DNA of 64,000 bases from JAKFWF01 sp963732635 (GCA_963732635.1 CAVTAL010000035.1:62001-126000); one strand, 5' to 3'. Positions 29,341 to 38,371 are shown, counted from the stretch's first letter. The notes: generated by a model from the sequence alone, not told the origin. Numbers and translations: made by a program.

Positions 29341-29886
29341 TCACACCGTGTGGCTCGCCGATTTAACGGCGATGTTCGGGTCAAGGACAGGGACGAGAGC
29401 ACGCAGCATCGCTGCAAGACTCTGGATCAACAACAGCGCGAAACCGGCCGGTAGCATGGCCTTGAGGATCCAGCGGTGTGTCAGGCCACCCGGATCGGGA
29501 GATTTTTCGCCGATCGAGTAGGATTGCATCACGTAGGGGATCGACAGCTTCAGCAGGATCACAACCACTGCTACCACGAGTACCGTGGAGATGAAGTCGA
29601 TCACGCGTTTCAGCCGCTGGGGAAAACGACCATAGAGGATGTCGACCTGGACATGACCGTCCTTAAGGATCGCATACGATAGGCCCAGCATGCACACCGG
29701 TGCCATCAGGTGCCATTCCAGTTCCTGCATGGCGACCGAGCCGGTGCGGAAAAGATAACGGAGCAATACGTTGAAGCTCATGACCAGCACGAGAGCGAGC
29801 GCGAACCAGCCTGTGCAGCGGCCAATCCTGTCGATCAAGTTGTCCATGAGATCAGCTGCCCGAAGCAGTGATCGCGTGATTTCCAT
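29341..29886 (-). CDS. TRAP transporter small permease, DctQ type
   Basis: About 181 residues from MEITRSLLRAADLMDNLIDR, with four transmembrane helices, the DctQ signature around the second (VAMQELEWHLMAPVCMLGLS) and YAILKDGHVQVDILYGRFP after it. A longer start at 29934 is possible. DctQ supports the DctM transport subunit in the inner membrane. It sits between dctP and dctM, as in typical TRAP operons. Confidence 0.9.
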   Translation of the reverse strand: MEITRSLLRAADLMDNLIDRIGRCTGWFALALVLVMSFNVLLRYLFRTGSVAMQELEWHLMAPVCMLGLSYAILKDGHVQVDILYGRFPQRLKRVIDFISTVLVVAVVVILLKLSIPYVMQSYSIGEKSPDPGGLTHRWILKAMLPAGFALLLIQSLAAMLRALVPVLDPNIAVKSASHTV

Positions 29887-29965
29887 AGGGCGTGTCCTGA
29901 CAGCGACCAACCACGTCAAGCCGAATCCTGACATGACGTGGCAGACGAGGCGCTAATGATAGGGA

Positions 29966-31066
29966 TCAAATCTGGCCGCGGATCTGGCTGTAGTAGACGC
30001 CTTCCGAGATGCCCGCCCACTTGTCGACGTTGGCCTTGAAGCCAATGAAGCTGTCATGCACCTTCTTCACCAGCGGGTCCTTGGCGGCAGCCTCGTTGAG
30101 GGTCTGCAGTGTGACGTCTTTCAGCTTGGCGAGAACGTCTGCTGGCAGCGGTGCGGTCTTGACGCCGTGGTTCTTGACCAGATCCTCGAGTGCCTCGGCA
30201 TTGGCCGACTCGCACCAGCTTTGGCTGATGGTATTGCAGGCGGCAGCCGCGACCTTGACGATCTCCTGCAGGTCGGGCGGCAGGCTGGCCCAGGCCTTCT
30301 TGTTGATCGCAAGCTCGGTCACGGTGGAGGTCTCGTGCCAGCCCGTCGTGTAGTAGAATTTGGCCGCTTTATGCAGACCAAGCCGTCGATCCTGGAACGG
30401 CCCAACGAACTCGGCTGCATCGATCACGCCGCGCTCGAGAGCGGGAAAGATCTCACCTGCTGGCAGCAGTTTGACGTCGACGCCGAACGTCGACAGCACC
30501 TTGCCCGCCAGCCCTGGAATGCGCATCTTCAGGCCCTTGAAATCCTCGATTTTCTCGATCGGCTTGCGGAACCATCCGGTCATTTGCACGCCGGTATTGC
30601 CCATCGGAAACGGCTGGATGTCGAAGGGCGCGTAGACTTCCTCCCAAAGCTTCTGGCCGCCGCCATGATAGAGCCAGGCATTCATGCCGAGCGCGTTCAT
30701 GCCGAACGGTACGGCAGTGAAATACTGCGCCGCAAACGTCTTGCCCGACCAGAAGTAGCTGTTGGCACAATTCATCTCGACGGTGCCTTTCGACACTGCA
30801 TCGAAACCTTCGAGCGCCGGGATCAATTCGCCGGCTGCGAAATGTTGGATCTTGAGGCGACCACCGGACATGGCGTCGACCATCTTGATGAAGTCAGTCG
30901 GGCTGCCCGGGCCTTGCACGTAGAACGGCGCGCCCGGTCCATAGGCATTGGTCATCTTCCAACTGAAGGTCTTGGCTTGCGCCGTAACGATGCTGGGAGC
31001 CGTAACCATGGCCGCCGAGGCTGCGGTGATGCCCGCGCCCGATTTCATGAATTTACGACAATTCAT
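29966..31066 (-). CDS. TRAP periplasmic binding protein, DctP type
   Basis: I use the ATG ending at 31066 (MNCRKFMKSGAGITAAS), which has GGGGGA just upstream, rather than a TTG at 31078. An RK-type signal sequence ends near VTAQA. The body carries DctP features: the helix FDAVSKGTVEMNCANSYFWS, the KGLKMRIPGLAGKVLSTFGV segment with the substrate-carboxylate Arg, and GEIFPALERGVIDAAEFVGP. This subtype is often linked to 2-oxo or aromatic/aliphatic acids, but the ligand here is unknown. A sigma-54-type promoter lies about 50 bp upstream. Confidence 0.92.
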   Translation of the reverse strand: MNCRKFMKSGAGITAASAAMVTAPSIVTAQAKTFSWKMTNAYGPGAPFYVQGPGSPTDFIKMVDAMSGGRLKIQHFAAGELIPALEGFDAVSKGTVEMNCANSYFWSGKTFAAQYFTAVPFGMNALGMNAWLYHGGGQKLWEEVYAPFDIQPFPMGNTGVQMTGWFRKPIEKIEDFKGLKMRIPGLAGKVLSTFGVDVKLLPAGEIFPALERGVIDAAEFVGPFQDRRLGLHKAAKFYYTTGWHETSTVTELAINKKAWASLPPDLQEIVKVAAAACNTISQSWCESANAEALEDLVKNHGVKTAPLPADVLAKLKDVTLQTLNEAAAKDPLVKKVHDSFIGFKANVDKWAGISEGVYYSQIRGQI

Positions 31067-31116
31067 CAAGTCCCCCAATGTTTAGCGGCATGCGCCGGCA
31101 TCGTGCATGTGACTAG

Positions 31117-31132
31117 GCAATGTTGGTGCCAA
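31117..31132 (-). promoter_or_regulatory. sigma-54 -24/-12 promoter of the TRAP operon
   Basis: On the minus strand the site reads TTGGCACC-AACA-TTGC, with GG and GC separated by exactly 10 bp, matching TGGCAC-N5-TTGC. The start of transcription would be near 31105, about 39 bp before dctP. Confidence 0.75.
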
Positions 31133-31315
31133 CCGCTCCGATCAGCGAAGCGGCGGCCAAAGCCGTACGATTTCAAGGAGTTGAAAATTCACGGTTGCAG
31201 CATGATGAAGCTGAGCGGGCGGTATTGCTTGTCCCTTGTGCGCCGCGCACTTCCCATGCCTATTTTTCTGGCATGCTCCGCAAGGATATAATTCGTCGCT
31301 ATCGGTGGTTCTGCA

Positions 31316-31729
31316 TTATTCCGCGATGCCATGCCGGTTCAGGATGCGTTCGGCGCTGTCGTTCCACACTTGCATGTCGACGATCAGGCCATCCCGCACG
31401 ACAAAGCGATCGACATAACGGTTGCCCTCGAATGCCGTGCCGTCGGGCCAGGCGCCATAGAGGGTGCCCAGATTGTAGACGATGGTTTCGGTCGCACCCG
31501 GAACGACGTCGGAGCGCTCCATTTTCTTTTTCACCCAGGCATAGCGCGTCGCATTGAACGCTGCGCTTTCGCGTGGATGATGGTAGATGCGGCCGCCAGT
31601 GAAGGTGATATTGAGTACAGGGGAAATGTATTTGGCTGCGGCCACCGGGTCGGGGATCATCGACGCTTCGAGGAAGCGCTCGACAATTTCGGCGGCGACC
31701 TCGGTCTCATCCTTGATCAACTCTGTCAT
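31316..31729 (-). CDS. SnoaL-like / NTF2-fold protein
   Basis: A 137-residue single-domain protein with the NTF2-like cone fold pattern: helix (AAEIVERFLEASMIPDPVAA), then strands FTGGRIYHHP, TIVYNLGTLYGAWPDGTAFE and YVDRFVVRDGLIVDMQVWND. Members include small hydrolases, isomerases and ketosteroid-isomerase-like enzymes, and many have no known reaction. It lies upstream of the TRAP operon on the same strand and is divergent from an amidohydrolase, so a role in the same catabolic route is plausible. Confidence 0.75.
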   Translation of the reverse strand: MTELIKDETEVAAEIVERFLEASMIPDPVAAAKYISPVLNITFTGGRIYHHPRESAAFNATRYAWVKKKMERSDVVPGATETIVYNLGTLYGAWPDGTAFEGNRYVDRFVVRDGLIVDMQVWNDSAERILNRHGIAE

Positions 31730-31814
31730 TCTGCCTTCTCCTCATCGTTTGGTTCGGGTGTACTAAGCCGGCAGGGTGCAGCACGGTGCCTGAGAAATAT
31801 TCTGGGATGATCCG

Positions 31815-33041
31815 ATGATATTCGATCTCGTGTTGCACGGCGCGCGACTTCAGGGACGCGCTGACTGCGTTGATATCGGCGTGCGCGGCGGGCGCATCGC
31901 CGCCATCGAACACAGCTTGCCGCACGCGGTTCGCTCTGAAAACGCCGATGGTCACCTCGTCGTGCCGGGTCTCGTTGAAACCCACATCCATCTGGACAAG
32001 ACCTGCATCCTCGATCGTTGCTCGATCTGCGAAGGGACCGTGGCCGAGGCCATACGCGAGACCGCCCGTGCCAAGCTCGCGTTCACCGAGGAGGACATCT
32101 ACGTGCGGGCGCGCGGAACGCTTGAGAAGGCGATCGCCGGTGGCACCCAATACATGCGCGCGCATACGGAGATCGACCCGCGTATTGGATTGAGGAGCTT
32201 TCGCGCGCTCCGCCAACTCGCGAGCGACTACGCCTGGGCGATCGATCTCGAATTGTGCGTCTTCCCGCAGGAGGGGTTGACCAATGATCCCGGCGCCGAG
32301 GAGTTGCTGGTCGAGGCGTGCAAGACTGGGGTCGGTGCCATTGGCGGTGCGCCTTATGTTGATACCGACCCGATCGGTCAGATCGATCGCATATTCAACC
32401 TCGCCCGCCGCTTCGACCTCGACATCGACTTCCATCTCGATTTTGATCTCGATCCGAGTTGGATGCACATAGATGAGGTTTGCCGACAAACCGAAGCCCA
32501 TGGCTGGGGCGGACGTGTGTCGGCCGGACACATGACCAAATACTCGGCGATGCCGCCCGAGAGACAGATCGTCGAGGCACGGCGTCTCGCCGATTGCGGC
32601 GTCGCGATCACTGTGATCCCATCGACCGATCTGTTCCTGATGGGGCGCGGCGCCGATCACAACATTCCGCGTGGCGTCACCCGCGCCGACCGCTTTCTCG
32701 ATCAGGGCATGACGGTCTCGCTCGCCACCAATAATGTGATGAACGCGTTCACGCCATTCGGCGACGCGTCGCTGATCCGGATAGCGAATCTTTATGCAAA
32801 CATCGCTCAACTCGGACGCCCGGCCGACTTCGACAAATGCCTGTCGATGATCGGGGCAAGTGCTGCGCGGCTGATGAATATTCAAGATTATGGGATCGCA
32901 GTCGGCAATCCGGCCGATCTGGTCGTTCTGGCGTGCGATACTGCTGCCAATGCCGTTGCACAGTTGGCCCAACCGCTCTGTGCCTACAAGCGCGGCGTTC
33001 GCACGCTGACCCGTGCGCCGGCGGTGCTGCATCGCCCCTAA
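31815..33041 (+). CDS. amidohydrolase, cytosine deaminase (CodA)-like
   Basis: A 408-residue metal-dependent hydrolase. The first metal motif is ETHIHLDK (about 55-62). Further ligand positions appear as DFHLDFDLD (about 205-213), GHMTKYSAM (about 238-246) and the LATNNVMN segment (about 303-310) at the place where CodA has its metal Asp; here the text is TNN rather than TDG/TND. That difference suggests a substrate or metal use unlike true cytosine deaminase. The family deaminates or opens cyclic amidines and lactams such as cytosine, isoguanine or creatinine-like rings. It is divergent from SnoaL and converges on a second amidohydrolase. Confidence 0.85.
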   Translation: MIFDLVLHGARLQGRADCVDIGVRGGRIAAIEHSLPHAVRSENADGHLVVPGLVETHIHLDKTCILDRCSICEGTVAEAIRETARAKLAFTEEDIYVRARGTLEKAIAGGTQYMRAHTEIDPRIGLRSFRALRQLASDYAWAIDLELCVFPQEGLTNDPGAEELLVEACKTGVGAIGGAPYVDTDPIGQIDRIFNLARRFDLDIDFHLDFDLDPSWMHIDEVCRQTEAHGWGGRVSAGHMTKYSAMPPERQIVEARRLADCGVAITVIPSTDLFLMGRGADHNIPRGVTRADRFLDQGMTVSLATNNVMNAFTPFGDASLIRIANLYANIAQLGRPADFDKCLSMIGASAARLMNIQDYGIAVGNPADLVVLACDTAANAVAQLAQPLCAYKRGVRTLTRAPAVLHRP

Positions 33042-33054
33042 GGCATGGATCGGG

Positions 33055-34491
33055 TCAGCAGCAGCCACAGCGTTCCACCATCCAGTCGCGCATGCCCGCT
33101 TCGATCTCGGGCCATGCCGCGACGAGCCCATCGAACGTCGGCAAGGTCTCGCGGTATTTGTCTCTCAACCCGCGTTCGACGGCGTCGAGATCGATGCCGG
33201 TCAGGCGCCCACTGCTGACAATCGTGCGGCCGGCGACGATGACATCGCGAACGTACGATTTGTTGCCGCGCGCGAACAGCAGGTCAATCGGCGGCACCTC
33301 CATCAAGTGATCGCGGTCCAGCGTCACAAGGTTGATTGCCACGAAGTCGGCAGGTGCGCCCACTGTGAGGCTACCGTCGCCTGGCGCTCCCGTTACCTTT
33401 CGCCCGGCGGCGGTCGCCGAGCACAGGAACTGCCGACGGCTCCAGGTCGCCTCGAAGCCATGACCACCGTGGACCGCGTGGGCGAGGCGCAACTCACGCA
33501 CCATGTCGTCGTCCTCGTCGAAGGCGAGACCGTCCATGCCGACCGCGATGCTGCAACCACGCTTGAAAGCATCCGCGATCGGGGCGAGGCCCGACTTGAT
33601 CTGCAGGTTCGAAGAACAATTGGTGACGATTGTGGTGCCTGCCGCAGCGATCATCTCGAGTTCGTCCGGCCGCGCGAAGGTGCAGTGGGCGAGTGTCAAC
33701 CGGTCAGAGAGCAGCCCAATATCGCGCAGGTGCCGAACGATACCGTTCGGGAACATTCGATCGGCCCAGGCGCGCTGATAACGCGTCTCCAGCAGGTGCA
33801 TATGGACACGCCGGCCGCTGTCAGCCGACGCCCGAGCGATCGCAGTGAGCAGCGCCGTGGAACACCACTGCGGCGCCGCCGGTCCATATTGCACGTCGAC
33901 CATGTCGCCGTGAACGACCACTGCGATCTCTTCGACGAGGTCGAGATAGGCTTGTGGTGTCGAGGGTGGCCGCAAGAAGTACTTGGAAACTTCGGATTGG
34001 GCGGCAGGTGACAATTCGGACAGGATTTCCGCGTGTTCTCCATAGACGAGCGGCTGTTGATCACGCACCGCCAAGGCGAATGCAATCCGCACCCCCACAT
34101 CGCGCGCGGCGCGAGCGACAGCCGCTGCTTCGTCCGGCAACGACAGCAAACCGCTTGGCCGCGTGTAGTGCACCATGATCGAGGCACAGCCGGACAGCGC
34201 CGCACGGGCCAGCGGCGCCACAGCGGCAAGGTAGGCATCGGGCGGCGTCGCCAACATGGAACGCAGCAACCACGTTTCGAGCGGCATGAACGCCGCTCCG
34301 AACGACGATAGTGCCAGCGGGCGGGCGTGATCATGTGCATTGGCAAAGGCTGGCAGCAGCAGCGGCAGCCCGGGACTTTCCGCCACCGGCCGGATCGACC
34401 TGATCCGGCCATGCGCGTGCGTGATCTCGACCGGCGCGGGTCGGCCGGATTCAGCATCGATCAGCCAACCGCGCGCTACTGCGTCCAACAC
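33055..34491 (-). CDS. amidohydrolase, TrzA/AtzA-like chlorohydrolase/deaminase type
   Basis: A 478-residue subtype-III amidohydrolase: HxH-like ligands in NAHDHARPL (about 51-59), HMHLLETRYQRAW with the third His and Glu, AHCTFARPDELEM with the next His, VTNCSSNLQIKSG, and the metal Asp in AVGMDGLAFDEDDDM. The family removes amino, chloro or similar groups from s-triazines, guanine, ureides and S-adenosylhomocysteine-like compounds. The protein ends in an odd CGCC tail. It is the last gene of an ABC transporter operon and is a paralogue of the gene at 48343, which sits in the same position behind another NMT1-type ABC set. Confidence 0.85.
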   Translation of the reverse strand: MLDAVARGWLIDAESGRPAPVEITHAHGRIRSIRPVAESPGLPLLLPAFANAHDHARPLALSSFGAAFMPLETWLLRSMLATPPDAYLAAVAPLARAALSGCASIMVHYTRPSGLLSLPDEAAAVARAARDVGVRIAFALAVRDQQPLVYGEHAEILSELSPAAQSEVSKYFLRPPSTPQAYLDLVEEIAVVVHGDMVDVQYGPAAPQWCSTALLTAIARASADSGRRVHMHLLETRYQRAWADRMFPNGIVRHLRDIGLLSDRLTLAHCTFARPDELEMIAAAGTTIVTNCSSNLQIKSGLAPIADAFKRGCSIAVGMDGLAFDEDDDMVRELRLAHAVHGGHGFEATWSRRQFLCSATAAGRKVTGAPGDGSLTVGAPADFVAINLVTLDRDHLMEVPPIDLLFARGNKSYVRDVIVAGRTIVSSGRLTGIDLDAVERGLRDKYRETLPTFDGLVAAWPEIEAGMRDWMVERCGCC

Positions 34492-34496
34492 GGGTT

Positions 34497-35528
34497 TTAC
34501 TTCTTGACGTAGGTGAGTTCGCGTTCGGCGCGCGGCGGCAGGAAGGCGCGCGAGAACACCTGCGACGGCTCCGGCGTCTTCGGCAGCTCGTAGCCGGCGA
34601 CCACCATGCCGATCGATCGTGCCAGCCGGTCATCCTTCAGGTCGCCGATGCCGATCTCCTTCATTTCCGGCGAGACGATCAATTTGTCGTAGGAATACTG
34701 CAACCGGCGCTTTTCGACTTCCATGTTGATCAGGTTGTCGAACTTCTGGGTGGCGGCCATGCCGGCGTCCTGGTCCTTCGCAACTTCGATCACGGCCTTG
34801 TTCACCGCCTTCACGAGTTCGGCCACGGCCTTGGGGTTCTCCTTGATTAGCTTCTGCGACACCATCAGTCCGTTGGAATAGAGGTCGAGGCCATAGTCGC
34901 CAAAGGCGAACCAGGCGAAGTCCTTGTCTGGATCCTGCCGGTTCAGCACGAGGTTGAAGTAGCTGGTGATGTTGAAAACCAGGGCGGCGTCGATCTCGCC
35001 CTTGATCATCATCGGTTCCTGCAGGTTGGGTGCCATGTTCGACAACTTGATCTTCGCCATGTCGAGGCCGTTGGTCTTGGCGAAAACCGGCAGCAGCCGC
35101 GTCGTCGGCGTACCCTGGGCGCCACCCAGCGTACGGCCCTCGAAATCTTTTGGACTCTTGATGCCGCTGGTGGCTTTGGTGACGATTGCGAACGGTGGCT
35201 GGTTCCAGATCTGGTAGACCATGATCGGCACGTCGGCTGGACGGGTTGCGGCATTCTGGATGATGGCGTTGATGTCGCCGAAACCGGCGTCGTAGGCGCC
35301 CGACATGATGCGCGTCACGGTCGCACCCGAGCCCTCGCCCTGGTCGATGATGACGTTCAAGCCTTCAGCCGCAAAGTAGCCCTTGTCGCGCGCGACGAAG
35401 AATGCGGCATCGCTACCCTGGGTCTTCCAGCCGAGGGTGAATTTGATCGTGGTCGGCTGTTGCGCCAGTGCCGGACCGGCGATCATGGCGGCAAGCCCGA
35501 AGATCCCGGCAAGCATTCTCATCGACAT
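34497..35528 (-). CDS. ABC transporter substrate-binding protein, NMT1/SsuA type
   Basis: 343 residues from the ATG ending at 35528, which has AGGAG 6-10 bp upstream. A Sec signal peptide (RMLAGIFGLAAMIAGPALAQ) precedes a two-lobed fold with TIKFTLGWKTQGSDAAFFVA, DQGEGSGATVTRIMSGAYDA and DFEGRTLGGAQGTPTTRLLP. NMT1-like proteins bind pyrimidine precursors, sulfonates, nitrate or other small N/S compounds. The gene lies between the permease and an amidohydrolase, so a nitrogen-ring substrate is a fair guess. Confidence 0.9.
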   Translation of the reverse strand: MSMRMLAGIFGLAAMIAGPALAQQPTTIKFTLGWKTQGSDAAFFVARDKGYFAAEGLNVIIDQGEGSGATVTRIMSGAYDAGFGDINAIIQNAATRPADVPIMVYQIWNQPPFAIVTKATSGIKSPKDFEGRTLGGAQGTPTTRLLPVFAKTNGLDMAKIKLSNMAPNLQEPMMIKGEIDAALVFNITSYFNLVLNRQDPDKDFAWFAFGDYGLDLYSNGLMVSQKLIKENPKAVAELVKAVNKAVIEVAKDQDAGMAATQKFDNLINMEVEKRRLQYSYDKLIVSPEMKEIGIGDLKDDRLARSIGMVVAGYELPKTPEPSQVFSRAFLPPRAERELTYVKK

Positions 35529-35562
35529 TGGTGTGCTCCTCACGTTGGTTGAAGGGTCGAAT

Positions 35563-36342
35563 TCAGGTGGCTGCAAAATCGTTCTTGCGGGTAGCCCAGC
35601 CGGTCACGCGCCCCTCGATCAGCGAGAACAACGCGTAGAGGGCGATGCCAAGGGCGGCGAGGATGAACAGCCCGGCGAACACCAGCGGCACGTCGAAGTT
35701 CGACGACGCCGACATCATGACGTTGCCGATGCCGCGATTGGAGGCGACGGTCTCGCTCAATACCGTGCCGACGAAGGCATAGGTGATGGCGACCTTTAGC
35801 GAGGCGAAGAAGAACGGCATCGTGCGTGGCAAGCCGACGTTCCAGAGGATGTCGAGCTTGCTGGCGCCGAGCGCCTTCAGAACGTCCTCAAGCTCGGGTT
35901 CGGTTGTGGCGAGGCCGGTGGCGATATTGACCACGATCGGGAAGAAGCAGATCACCACCGATGTCAGGATGGCGGGCACCGTGCCGGATCCGAACCACAG
36001 CACGAAGATCGGCACGACCGCGACTTTTGGAATCGACGAAAAGCCAATGAGCAGGGGATAGGCGGTGTCATAGGCGACTCTGGACACCCCGACGGCAGAG
36101 CCGATCAGTACGCCAATCACAACGCCGATCGCGAACCCGATCAACGTCGTCGCAAGCGTTTGGATAATGTGCGGCCACAGCACCGGCATACGACGATAGA
36201 GGGTTTCGAACACCTGGCTCGGTCGTGGCAGCACCAGATCGGAAACGGGGATGGCGACGCAAAGCACCTCCCAAGCCAAGAAGAAGCCGACAATCAATAC
36301 GATTGCAGCAGACTTTCGCCGCAGAAGTGACACTTCGGTCAT
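35563..36342 (-). CDS. ABC transporter permease, SsuC/TauC type
   Basis: A 259-residue inner-membrane protein with about six helices and the permease EAA-type loop (EPELEDVLKALGASKLDILW, then NVGLPRTMPFFFASLKVA). It matches the BPD_transp_1 permeases of nitrate/sulfonate/taurine importers. Its ATG overlaps the end of the ATPase gene by 4 bp. Confidence 0.92.
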   Translation of the reverse strand: MTEVSLLRRKSAAIVLIVGFFLAWEVLCVAIPVSDLVLPRPSQVFETLYRRMPVLWPHIIQTLATTLIGFAIGVVIGVLIGSAVGVSRVAYDTAYPLLIGFSSIPKVAVVPIFVLWFGSGTVPAILTSVVICFFPIVVNIATGLATTEPELEDVLKALGASKLDILWNVGLPRTMPFFFASLKVAITYAFVGTVLSETVASNRGIGNVMMSASSNFDVPLVFAGLFILAALGIALYALFSLIEGRVTGWATRKNDFAAT

Positions 36343-37232
36343 GACCGCACCGAGACGGGTTGAACATCGGCTGGTGCGGCGCGGACGTGCACGATCAGCT
36401 CGCGCAAGCGCTGATTGAGCGCCACGAACTCCGGCTCGAACGTATTGGCGATGGTGCGGGGACGAGGGAAGGCAACGGCGCTGTCGTCGATGATCAAACC
36501 TGGTCTCGCACTCATCACGCAGATGCGGCTGGCTAGGAAGCCGGCCTCGCGCAGGTCGTGGGTAACGAGCAGAACGGTCGGCCTATGGGTCGACCACAGT
36601 TCCTGCATCGTCGCCCACAATTCTTCGCGAGTGAATTGATCCAGCGCGCCGAACGGTTCGTCGAGCAGCAACAGGCGAGGTTCGTGGATCAAGGCGCGGC
36701 AGAGATTTGCTCGCTGCAACATGCCGCCGGAGAGTTGCCAGGGGAAACTGGCGGCGAAACCCTTGAGCCCAACTTGATCGAGCAGCGCGTGCGCCTTGTC
36801 GCGGAACTCAGATTTGCGCTTGGCGCGATACTGCGAGCGGAACGGCTCGACGATCTTGAGCGGCAGCATGATGTTGCGCTCGATGGTCAGCCACGGCAGC
36901 AGCGTCGGATTCTGGAAGGCCATACCGATGCGCAGGGCATTGGCCGATACCTCGCGACCACCAACGATCAACGCGCCCGTCGTTGGCCTTACGAGGCCCG
37001 CCACCAGCTTCAGGATCGTCGACTTGCCGCAGCCGGAGGGGCCAACGAGTGCGACGAATTCTCCGTCGGCGATCTCCATGGTCGTCTGTCCGAGGGCGGC
37101 AACGGCTTTGTCCGCTCGGCCGAATGTCACCGACACCTCGGAGAGTTCGATCGCCGGTCTGCGGCTGCCGATGCTCGGCAACGGATTTGCCGCCGCTCGT
37201 TCATGCGCGAGAGTTGCCGCCTGATCGAGCAT
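36339..37232 (-). CDS. ABC transporter ATP-binding protein, SsuB/TauB type
   Basis: A 297-residue ATPase with Walker A GPSGCGKST, Q-loop IGMAFQNPTLLPWLTIERN, signature LSGGMLQRA, Walker B LLLLDEPFGALD and H-loop VTHD. It energises the permease and binding protein downstream. It is the first gene of the operon, with a sigma-54-type promoter 33-50 bp upstream. Confidence 0.94.
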   Translation of the reverse strand: MLDQAATLAHERAAANPLPSIGSRRPAIELSEVSVTFGRADKAVAALGQTTMEIADGEFVALVGPSGCGKSTILKLVAGLVRPTTGALIVGGREVSANALRIGMAFQNPTLLPWLTIERNIMLPLKIVEPFRSQYRAKRKSEFRDKAHALLDQVGLKGFAASFPWQLSGGMLQRANLCRALIHEPRLLLLDEPFGALDQFTREELWATMQELWSTHRPTVLLVTHDLREAGFLASRICVMSARPGLIIDDSAVAFPRPRTIANTFEPEFVALNQRLRELIVHVRAAPADVQPVSVRS

Positions 37233-37265
37233 TCTTTGCCTGTCCTCACGTTGCCGTTAAGGATT

Positions 37266-37282
37266 AGCAATCCATGTGCCAG
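37266..37282 (-). promoter_or_regulatory. sigma-54 -24/-12 promoter of the first ABC/amidohydrolase operon
   Basis: The minus strand reads CTGGCACA-TGGA-TTGCT with GG-N10-GC spacing, a near-consensus match. Transcription would start near 37255, giving a leader of about 23 nt. Confidence 0.8.
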
Positions 37283-37289
37283 TCGCGGC

Positions 37290-37352
37290 TCGACGCTCGG
37301 AGATGGAGCGTCGAAGTCAAGCAAGTGCTCAAAATGCTTGGACAATTGAGCA
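37290..37352. promoter_or_regulatory. two inverted repeats upstream of the sigma-54 promoter
   Basis: TCGACGCTC-n7-GAGCGTCGA (37290-37314) and TGCTCAA-n13-TTGAGCA (37326-37352) lie within about 100 bp upstream of the -24 element. That is where enhancer-binding activators usually sit, so either may be an activator site. Confidence 0.45.
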
Positions 37353-37428
37353 TAAGTGCTGCGGCAGCAGACCAGCAGCTGACGCCATTGCCACTGCGAT
37401 CCCGATAGAAAAACAGGCAATTGCCAAA

Positions 37429-38028
37429 TTAGACGCCGGTCGAGGCATCGAGCAACTTGCGCAGCGCGTGATGAGCGATATCACTGACACCTGGATCCTT
37501 GGTGATCATCGCCGCCACGATGGCGCCGTCCATCAGCAAGGCAATCTCGTGTGTCAGCTGGTCCGGATCGCGCACGCCCGCTTCGCCAGCCAGGGCGCAG
37601 ATATGGTCGAGGACCTGTCGCTTATGTCCGAGTGCGAGTTTGCGGAGTCGATCACTGGACTTGTCGTGCTCGGCAACAGCATTGATGAAGGGGCAGCCGT
37701 AAAATCGCTTCTGCCGGAACCACTGACCAAGCACGGGGAAAATCGAGAGCAACCGTTCCTCGGCCGTCGCGCCGGACTTGGTCGTCGCAGCGATGAACCA
37801 ATCGCGCCAAGCCTGACCTTCGGCCGCCAGCACCTCTTCTACCAACCGCTCTTTAGAGCCGAACAGCTTGTAGAGCGTGGTCTTGGCGGTGCCGGCCTTC
37901 TCGACAATTGAATTGACACCGACGGCGGTAATGCCGCGCTGACAGAACAACGCCGTGGCAGCCGCGAGCAGCTTGTCGCGCGGCGTGTGTTCAACGTGAC
38001 GCGATCCGCCCGGCCGCATAGTTTCCAA
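37429..38028 (-). CDS. TetR/AcrR family transcriptional regulator
   Basis: A 199-residue regulator with an N-terminal TetR helix-turn-helix (KLLAAATALFCQRGITAVGV, then EKAGTAKTTLYKLFGSKERL) and a helical ligand-binding C-terminus containing a cysteine in RFYGCPFINAVAEHD, a context found in several TetR proteins that respond to reactive small molecules. It is divergent from the OsmC gene, and palindromic CAGAMCGGTCTG sites lie in the shared region. Confidence 0.9.
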   Translation of the reverse strand: METMRPGGSRHVEHTPRDKLLAAATALFCQRGITAVGVNSIVEKAGTAKTTLYKLFGSKERLVEEVLAAEGQAWRDWFIAATTKSGATAEERLLSIFPVLGQWFRQKRFYGCPFINAVAEHDKSSDRLRKLALGHKRQVLDHICALAGEAGVRDPDQLTHEIALLMDGAIVAAMITKDPGVSDIAHHALRKLLDASTGV

Positions 38029-38371
38029 CTCCCGAAGTGCTTAGCGACACACGAGCGGAGATACGCCCGCACTTTGCAACGCGCTCAATGCAAGTGACTT
38101 GCTGCAAATTGCGTGCAGACCGGTCTGTAGCATCGGCTTTGCTGTCATGTCGATGATCGGCGATGGGTTGCTCAATTGCTGCGCTATTTTCCAGCCAGAT
38201 GCCGTGAATCCCGGCAGCCGTCGCCGGTCTAAATTCGCGCAAAGCCCATAACACACGGAAATAACAGCATAATTTAATCGTTCGTTAATTGGCATAGCTC
38301 TTGCCAATACAGAACGGTCTGTTTCGTTAACAACCTCTTAACGCGCGGTGCCACGCGCAGGAGTTGCCTTC
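38029..38371. promoter_or_regulatory. TetR-osmC divergent control region with two matching palindromes
   Basis: The AT-rich 343-bp region contains CAGACCGGTCTG (38116-38127, perfect palindrome) and CAGAACGGTCTG (38310-38321, one mismatch to the first). The first lies about 90 bp before the TetR start. The second covers the transcription start expected from the sigma-54 site at 38289-38306. They look like operators of the TetR protein, one for its own gene and one for the osmC-led operon. Confidence 0.65.
38289..38306 (+). promoter_or_regulatory. sigma-54 -24/-12 promoter before osmC-like gene
   Basis: TTGGCATA-GCTC-TTGCCA has GG-N10-GC spacing and fits the consensus TGGCAYR-N4-TTGC. Predicted start near 38316, inside the second TetR-type palindrome; the leader to the ATG at 38372 is about 55 nt. 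Confidence 0.7.

Noticed and set aside
30056..31291. Long plus-strand ORF of 411 aa opposite the DctP gene
   Set aside because: It is the antisense of a clear DctP gene and shows no domain-like sequence; high GC keeps antisense frames open.
31730..31814. Sigma-54 site between SnoaL and the CodA-like gene
   Set aside because: AGGCACCGTGCTGC has the wrong spacing (N9) and context.
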